Shown: piece after piece, positions 9,490 to 14,225 of the stretch
Layout: each line of letters begins with the position of its first letter
Numbering within the stretch: the first letter of the stretch is position 1
Origin: Larix sibirica
Taxonomy: Eukaryota > Streptophyta > Pinopsida > Pinales > Pinaceae
Length of the DNA: 14,225 bases
Assembly: GCA_004151065.3 (NCBI GenBank)
Contig: NWUY0300108835.1
Span: 18,849-33,073 of the forward strand
Direction: 5' to 3'
The notes under the pieces: generated by a model
What the model saw: the letters and a program-made list of their open reading frames with translations, nothing else
What the model was told of the DNA's origin: nothing
Databases searched by the model: none
Translations under genes and position numbers: made by a program

Positions 9490-10160
9490 TAACTTGGATG
9501 AAGCACGATGAGGTATATATATTCTTCAAAGTTTCCTTTATCATTATTTTTTTCAACATTGTTAATTATCATGAAATCTTTTAGTAGAGAACTTGGTTTT
9601 GGGGAAAAACATATGATTTTGCTACCCCGTGGTTTCAAGATTTTGACCCCAACACTATGTATGTTATCAAGATGCATGTTTGGGTTCACCTTCCAAATTT
9701 GCTCTAATTTTTTTGCATTTATCAAGTTTTGAAGATTCCAAGAATAAGGCGGGATGTTACATAAAAAGAGATTTTGAGTGGATTAAGATGGGTCTTTATA
9801 CATAGGCTTGGGTTTATATCGAGATTGGTGCCAACAAGGGTCTACCATATAAAATGATCAGGTGCTTAAGGAAAAGAATTAGATGGGTTCAGGTTCTTGA
9901 TTATGAGAATATATATTTTCAATGACACATCTACCAACATATAAGACATCTTAAGAATTTTTATCCCCAACCGCAAGCTCACTCCAAAAGGAACAAAGGA
10001 CAATATCCAAAATCAAAACATTGTCAATCTTGTGAGAAACAATCTTTGGATGATGCATATGATCAACTTCAAAATAATTGACCAACATCATGATCATACA
10101 AGGATAATGATGCCTCTATAGAAATGTTGATTAAGGAATCAAATATTTCCTCATAATTTT
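9490..10160 (+). pseudogene. LINE-C ORF1 fragment: DUF4283 and destroyed zinc knuckle
   Basis: Plus strand. After weak similarity (DEVYIFFKVSFIIIFFNIVN), the DUF4283 core is clear: RTWFWGKTYDFATPWFQDFD then PNTMYVIKMHVWVHLPNL at about 9590-9700. A frameshift gives YIKRDFEWIKMGLYT, a stop, AWVYIEIGANKGLPYKM and WVQVLDYEN, running into the knuckle region (9923-9964). Degenerate ORF1 tail text continues (SLDDAYDQLQNN, YKDNDASIEMLIKESN) to about 10160. There is no ORF2: from 10181 the sequence is chromovirus integrase. The first part of DUF4283 and the ORF1 N-terminus are missing or unreadable. It is in the opposite orientation to the other three LINEs and belongs to another subfamily, with PWFxDFDP and KMxVWVxLPNL motifs. 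It is the most decayed LINE in the window. Confidence 0.82.
9923..9964 (+). other. Relict CCHC knuckle of LINE-C ORF1, all Cys lost
   Basis: Reading through the stop gives *HIYQHIRHLKNFY. The CX2CX4HX4C spacing is intact with His retained, while the three Cys positions are stop (TGA), Tyr (TAC) and Tyr (TAT). Each Tyr codon is a single G-to-A change from a Cys codon. Confidence 0.7.
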
Positions 10161-10180
10161 ATTTTTTTTGTGTGTGTGTA

Positions 10181-11022
10181 GGTCGTGATCCCACATTCAC
10201 TAACAAATTTTGGAAATAACTATTTAAACTACAAGGAACCCAATTGCAAAGGAGCACATATTATCACCCCCAAACAGATGCCCAAATATAAGTAGTCAAC
10301 AAGTGTCTTACCCATTTACAATGTTTTGCATCTGAAAAGCAACACTAGTGGGCACAATGTTTACCTTTGGCATAATGGGGGTATAATATTACTTATCATG
10401 AGGCTATAAAAATGACACCATATGGAGTGGTGTATGTCCAGCAATTGCCTTCAATTGTTTATTGTCTACTAGGTACGTGCAAAGTACACATAGTCGATAG
10501 TTTGCTTCATAATCGTGATGTCATTCTTTGCACATGTAGGCAATGGATCAAAATTGCATAAAGCAACAGGCAGACTAGAGTCGCTCAAAGTGTTCATTTG
10601 TACAAGGCGACTAGGTTTTTCTTCGGCTCCAACCTTATAAATATACCTCTCTCAAAGTTAAAGGCCATTAGAAACTCGCACCAAAGTTTTATGATCCATA
10701 TCAGATTGTTAAACGCATTGGGTAATGGCCTATGAATTGGCATTCCCAACACACTCCAAGCTCCACCTAGTATTTAATGTGTCTTGTTTGAAGAAGGTTG
10801 TGGGTCATAATTGTTGAGTTCAAACTAAATTATCATAACTGGATGAAGAAGGCTCCATTTGGCTCCAGTCAGAAGCAGTTTTAAACATTGAGGAGCGTCA
10901 ATTATGTTAATGTAATATCCATGAATTTTTGATTCAATGGAAGGATACTTCATAAGAAGATGTTACTCGAGAATCATCGACCATTTTGCAATGGTTTCCT
11001 CATCTCCAACCTTGAGGACAAT
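10181..11022 (+). pseudogene. Ty3/gypsy chromovirus pol, 3' part: integrase and chromodomain pseudogene
   Basis: Family role: integrase inserts the cDNA, and the chromodomain guides it to chromatin. Plus strand: RDPTFTNKFWK, LFKLQGTQLQRSTYYHPQTD, VVNKCLTHLQCFASEKQH, WGYNITYHEAIKMTPYGVVY. After a frameshift near 10600 come YELAFPTHSKLHLVFNVSCL and KKVVGHN. The chromodomain lies at about 10850-10985: GSIWLQSEAVLNIEERQLC, a stop, then HEFLIQWKDTS, a stop, EDVTRE. It ends WFPHLQP then TGA near 11020. At least nine in-frame stops are present. The third acidic residue of the DDE triad, the Glu of the usual TDGQTE block, is a TAA (10289-10291), and the position of the Asp in SDRDP is Gly. Protease, RT, RNase H and the integrase N-terminus are absent, so the element is cut at 10181. 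It is followed by a polypurine tract and LTR in the expected order. Confidence 0.93.
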
Positions 11023-11033
11023 GTTGCTTTGTT

Positions 11034-11049
11034 TTATTTTGGGAGGGCA
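11034..11049 (+). promoter_or_regulatory. Polypurine tract of the chromovirus
   Basis: T-rich sequence followed by TTTTGGGAGGGCA immediately before the TGT that opens the LTR. This is the plus-strand priming site position, about 12 bases after the relict pol end. Confidence 0.65.
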
Positions 11050-11450
11050 TGTTAGGGTCCTACCCTAACCCCCTTAATTTATCAATGTACAAGGCCATAA
11101 GGCCTATTAGATAGTTAGTGGATAGTGACTTATTGTAAAAGTGTTGTCTTTATTGAATAAAGGCCCCTTGGTGGTTGACCCTAGTTAATAGCATGACCAC
11201 AGGTAGTTAGGGATTTATATTTTGAAGCACTACATATATAGTAGTAAGTTATGTAATGTTAGTCAATAATTGCCAATGTATTTGAAGATTTGATCTTGGA
11301 GGTTGCCCCCTTTAAGAGGCAAGTGAACATAGCTATCTATTTTATCCATTCTCTCTTGTGTTTTTCTATCTCTTCTTCGAATCTTTGGGTTTAAGTATAG
11401 TATGCTAGTTCATCTTCCCTCCCTTATTCACCTAGTCCCCTCTCATCACA
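11050..11450 (+). mobile_element. Probable 3' LTR of the chromovirus
   Basis: Begins TGTTAGGGTCCTACCC directly after the polypurine tract and can be closed at CATCACA (11450), giving TGT...ACA ends and 401 bp. An AATAAA signal lies near 11154 and an ATATATAG stretch near 11231. No second copy is visible in the window, so the right end is set by the end motif only. The opposite-strand coding-like run stops at the same point, which supports this boundary. An alternative end near 11478, before a weak TTGGTGTCA primer-site look-alike, is less likely. Confidence 0.6.
11051..11069. repeat. Inverted repeat at the LTR start with telomere-like arms
   Basis: GTTAGGGT, a 3-base spacer CCT, then ACCCTAAC: an exact 8-bp inverted repeat starting one base inside the LTR. 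The arms contain TTAGGG and CCCTAA. Confidence 0.85.
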
Positions 11451-11928
11451 GGGTGATTACGCTTCCATCATATTTGGTGTCATGTTCATCAATCCTTTAT
11501 CTATCGATAGTTTTATAACCAACAAAGGTATCAACTCTGGCAACTTTCCTCTTGATCCTTCTCCAAGTCTCTCTTAGTTGCACTAAAAGGGTATTGTATT
11601 CAATAGAAAACTCCACTGTGTAGTTTTTTTTCACTTAGGCAAACCAATATTCCACCATGTGTGCCCACTTATTGTCAAGTATTTTAAGTATTTCACCTAT
11701 TTCTTGATTCCAAACCATAGGTTCTTGGTATCGATGTATTGAATTAAATTATGTTTCTCTTGCTATCCTCTCTTGTAACAAGTTAGGAAATTCAATGAAA
11801 AATATTTCATGATTATCTGAATAAATGTACTTGTCTTTCCATGCTCAAATTCCATGTTTCCTTATGTGTGAATTCAATCTCCCTTTCTTCAATCTAGCCT
11901 TGTATTTCTTGTGTCGAGGATTTCCATG
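11451..11928 (-). pseudogene. Unidentified degenerate coding-like run
   Basis: Minus strand, one frame from 11928 to the LTR edge, about 159 codons with only four stops, which is few for DNA this AT-rich. Readable segments: HGNPRHKKYKARLKKGRLNS, HIRKHGI, AWKDKYIYSDNHEIFFIEFP, NLLQERIARET, EPMVWNQEIGEILKILDNKW, AHMVEYWFA, VKKNYTVEFSIEYNTLLVQL, RETWRRIKRKVARVDTFVGY and DEHDTKYDGSVITL. It is rich in Lys, Arg, Glu and Trp, with a basic first part. I do not recognise a family; a gag-like, transposase-like or host-gene remnant are all possible. It ends where the LTR begins, as if the chromovirus had landed in it. It may also be a chance low-stop frame. Confidence 0.35.
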
Positions 11929-11929
11929 A

Positions 11930-12540
11930 CATGGTCTTGTTTCGTCACATAAAATTATGTTATGTCATGGCAATGAAACCAATTGTTAGCACTAATATTA
12001 GACCATGATTTCAATGTGTCGAGGAACGATGATCTATTAGCATTGGCAAAGTCAATACCCAGAGAAGGACTAAGGTCTCACCTAAGCCACTAATAGAATA
12101 ATAGAGACAAATGAATTATATAGAAAATCGAATACAATATAAACCATGTGCACACTATCCGTTATCCATACATGAGATTAATTCATAAATTATAGAGGGA
12201 GAACCACATCATAGTAATTCCTATTAAAATCAATAAGAACATTTCATACATACTCCTTATGTCGCCTACAATACCTTTATAGGACTTGCTTCTTTAACTT
12301 CACCACTTTCATTCATACATAACATAAATTTTTCTAACCTTATAATTCATGATTACACATCTATATACAATCTCATAAGGCCTTGCATTCAATTTTTAAA
12401 CAATAATTACTATCTACATGTAGGTACATGTCATAGTAGGGTTTGTTCTAGTGTGATGGCATGCGATCACACTAATCTTTCTAGTGCACTAAAGGGGGCT
12501 AGCATGTGTACTCAAAGCTTACAAAATATGATGCCAACAA
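11930..12540. other. AT-rich stretch without a recognised gene
   Basis: No confident coding similarity. It may hold the 3' UTR of LINE-D on its right side. It contains a 10-bp palindrome CTACATGTAG (12414-12423) and the longer palindrome at 12449-12474. Confidence 0.5.
12449..12474. repeat. Near-perfect 26-bp palindrome
   Basis: Arms TAGTGTGAT and ATCACACTA are exact inverted repeats of 9 bp around the self-complementary core GCATGC. Only the one pair flanking the core (G and G) fails to match. Confidence 0.9.
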
Positions 12541-14225
12541 AATTGAGGCACTTTGTTGCCAGATCTTTTGAAAAAAAATATATTTTATTCAATCCCCGCT
12601 CATCCATGTCTTTTAGAAAAGCTAACTTCTAGCACATACAAAGGGAATCCCTCTCTTCTCCTTGCACCTCAACCATAAAAACCTAAAAATGGCTCTCTTA
12701 ATTCGCTCCACGACACCTTTATGAATCCAAGAGAGATACATCCAATAAACTGGAATTGCCTCTAAGCAAAATTAACCAACACAAGTCTACCAACCCTAGA
12801 AAGGCAATGAAAACACCATACACAAATCATTTTCTCCAGTTTAGATAATAGCCAAGCCCAATCCTTCCTTGGATAATCGTTAGGTTTTATTACAAACTCG
12901 TCCATCATCTGTCTCAATTTGTTTGAAGGGACCAACCCTAAAAAGACAACCTTATCACCATAAAATCTCCCCACAAAATACACCATGGATTTATCATAGT
13001 TCACCTTCATATTTGTAGCAATACAATACACATCCATTATCTCTTTTATCTTCTCAACATCTCTCCCACATCCCTTGTAGAAGATCAATATGCCATCCAT
13101 AAACAAAAGATGAGACACACAAAGGAATTTCCTATTTTTATTCCTTTAAATGTACCATTCCTCTTGGTATCAATCAACCCTATACTCAATCCCTATTCAA
13201 CCATCGGGAAAAAGATAAGGGATAATGGTCACCCTTGCCTTAACCTCCTTTTTGGTCTAAAGAAACAAGATGCTGCCCCATTCATCAAAACAACAAAGAG
13301 ATTTGGAAACAAAACACATCATCTAATTCACAAAATGGCACTGGAAACCCTAACTAAGTCAACATCGTCCTAGGGAAAAGCCAATTAAACCTATCATAAG
13401 CTTTGGACATGTAAAATTTAACCACCATAGGCCATAGATTTATGGTTTTTATGGAGTGTAGTCCTTCTCGGGCCACTTCAATTGCCTCATGAATCTATCT
13501 TCCTTCCCGAAAAGCAAATTGCTTACCCAAAACAACCTTTGACAATATATATATTTTTGCCTTTCTAGCAATGACCTTGGCAATAATCTTGTAAATGCAG
13601 TTATTTGAAGAAATAGGCTCATGTTCTTCAAATTAAAGAGGTGGGATTGTCATAGTTGGGATTAAGGCTATGAAAGTAGAGTTAAAACCTACAAGGATTT
13701 TTCTAGTGGATATTGATTGTTCACTAGCATTAACAGATTGTCCTCGATGATAACAAAGAAACCTACTAAGAATTCAACTAGCCACCCATCTAGCCTAGGG
13801 CTTCTATCCTTCTAAAAACTATGTAGAATAATATGGAGTTCATCTTTTGACACTTCCTTTGTAAAAGATCTATTATCTTCCTCCCCCACAAAACGTGGGA
13901 AGAAATATGTCATTATGACTACCTTGGTAATGGAAGCCTTTTGTTTTGCCTTATAAGTATTCCCAAAATGCTCCACACTTGTCTTTTCAATGTCCTAAAA
14001 AATTGTTACCTCTTTCCCATCAAGCATAACCACTTTCCAAATAGTGTTCAGGGTGAAAACATGAAGTTGGGAAACAATTTTGCCCATTTTTTGAAAATTT
14101 CGTTTTCATGTTGACGTCAACATTTTCATAGTTAGTAACAAGTTTTGACTAAAATATTTTTAGAGATTCAATTGGTTGTCCCAACATGTGTCAACGAAAA
14201 AACCCTTTGTCATAAAAGTGTTTAC
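12540..14225 (-). pseudogene. LINE-D ORF2: reverse transcriptase pseudogene, 5' part off the right edge
   Basis: Minus strand, read from high to low coordinates: a decayed NTKFF-like block (about 14090-14110), NTIWKVVMLDGKEV (about 14000-14050), EVSKDELHIILHSF, SPRLDGWLVEFL (about 13790), NSTFIALIPTMTIPPL, CIYKIIAKVIARKAK, GKQFAFREGR and IHEAIEVAREGLHSIKTINL, MVVKFYMSKAYDRFNW (about 13385-13435), RRLRQG followed by a TGA and PLSLIFF (13229-13246), then SHLLFMDGILIFYKG (about 13080-13118). The post-RT text (DWAWLLSKLEKMICVWCF, AIPVYWMYLSWIHKGVVERI, LATKCLNFVG) fades near 12540. The catalytic FADD-type motif is FMDG (13092-13103), so the second Asp is lost. Frameshifts and stops are frequent. 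It differs clearly from the LINE-A RT. The endonuclease and ORF1 would lie right of the window. Confidence 0.93.

Noticed and set aside
11478-11495. Primer-binding-site look-alike TTTGGTGTCATG after the LTR, which would imply an LTR followed by a second element in tandem
   Set aside because: It matches the usual TGGTATCAGAGC only in part, no gag follows on the plus strand, and the opposite strand reads as coding-like across it.
1-14225. CRISPR array, bacterial operon or integrated prophage
   Set aside because: There are no regularly spaced repeats and no bacterial-type genes; the content is plant retroelements.

Overview
The window looks like nuclear DNA from a land plant with a large, repeat-rich genome. 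I infer this from several plant-type L1 (LINE) retrotransposons whose ORF1 carries a DUF4283 domain and a CCHC knuckle, and from a plant chromovirus (Ty3/gypsy with a chromodomain). The peptide style and degree of decay would suit a gymnosperm, but that is only a guess. I see no intact host gene. Nearly everything recognisable is broken mobile-element coding sequence, readable only by switching frames and reading through stops.

Layout: (a) 1-4213, minus strand: LINE-A, the best preserved element, with ORF1 at about 2700-4035 and ORF2 (endonuclease, EN, plus reverse transcriptase, RT) running off the left edge. (b) 4214-4636: AT-rich spacer, probably LINE-A 5' sequence. (c) 4637-6601, minus strand: LINE-B, a different subfamily, with nearly all of ORF1 but only the start of ORF2; it stops abruptly at about 4637. 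(d) 6602-8600: no recognisable gene. (e) 8619-8690: a piece of 5S rRNA-like sequence on the plus strand, followed by a short acidic coding-like stretch, a tandem duplication and a TATA-like site. (f) 9490-10160, plus strand: an ORF1 fragment of LINE-C. (g) 10181-11022, plus strand: the 3' part of a chromovirus pol (integrase and chromodomain), followed by a polypurine tract and a probable 3' LTR at 11050-11450. (h) 11451-11928, minus strand: an unidentified degenerate coding-like run that ends at the LTR edge. (i) 11930-12540: AT-rich DNA with a near-perfect 26-bp palindrome. (j) 12540-14225, minus strand: LINE-D, an RT pseudogene running off the right edge.

These pieces do not form a working pathway; they are an archive of insertions. 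The key catalytic or metal-binding residues are lost in different ways: endonuclease Asp in LINE-A, knuckle Cys in LINE-A, B and C, RT Asp in LINE-D, and the integrase Glu replaced by a stop. Many stops fit C-to-T or G-to-A decay of methylated cytosine. I found no convincing new biological system. The most unusual observations are the 5S-like Pol III promoter fragment, the co-oriented LINE-C/chromovirus junction, and the unidentified coding-like run cut at the LTR boundary.
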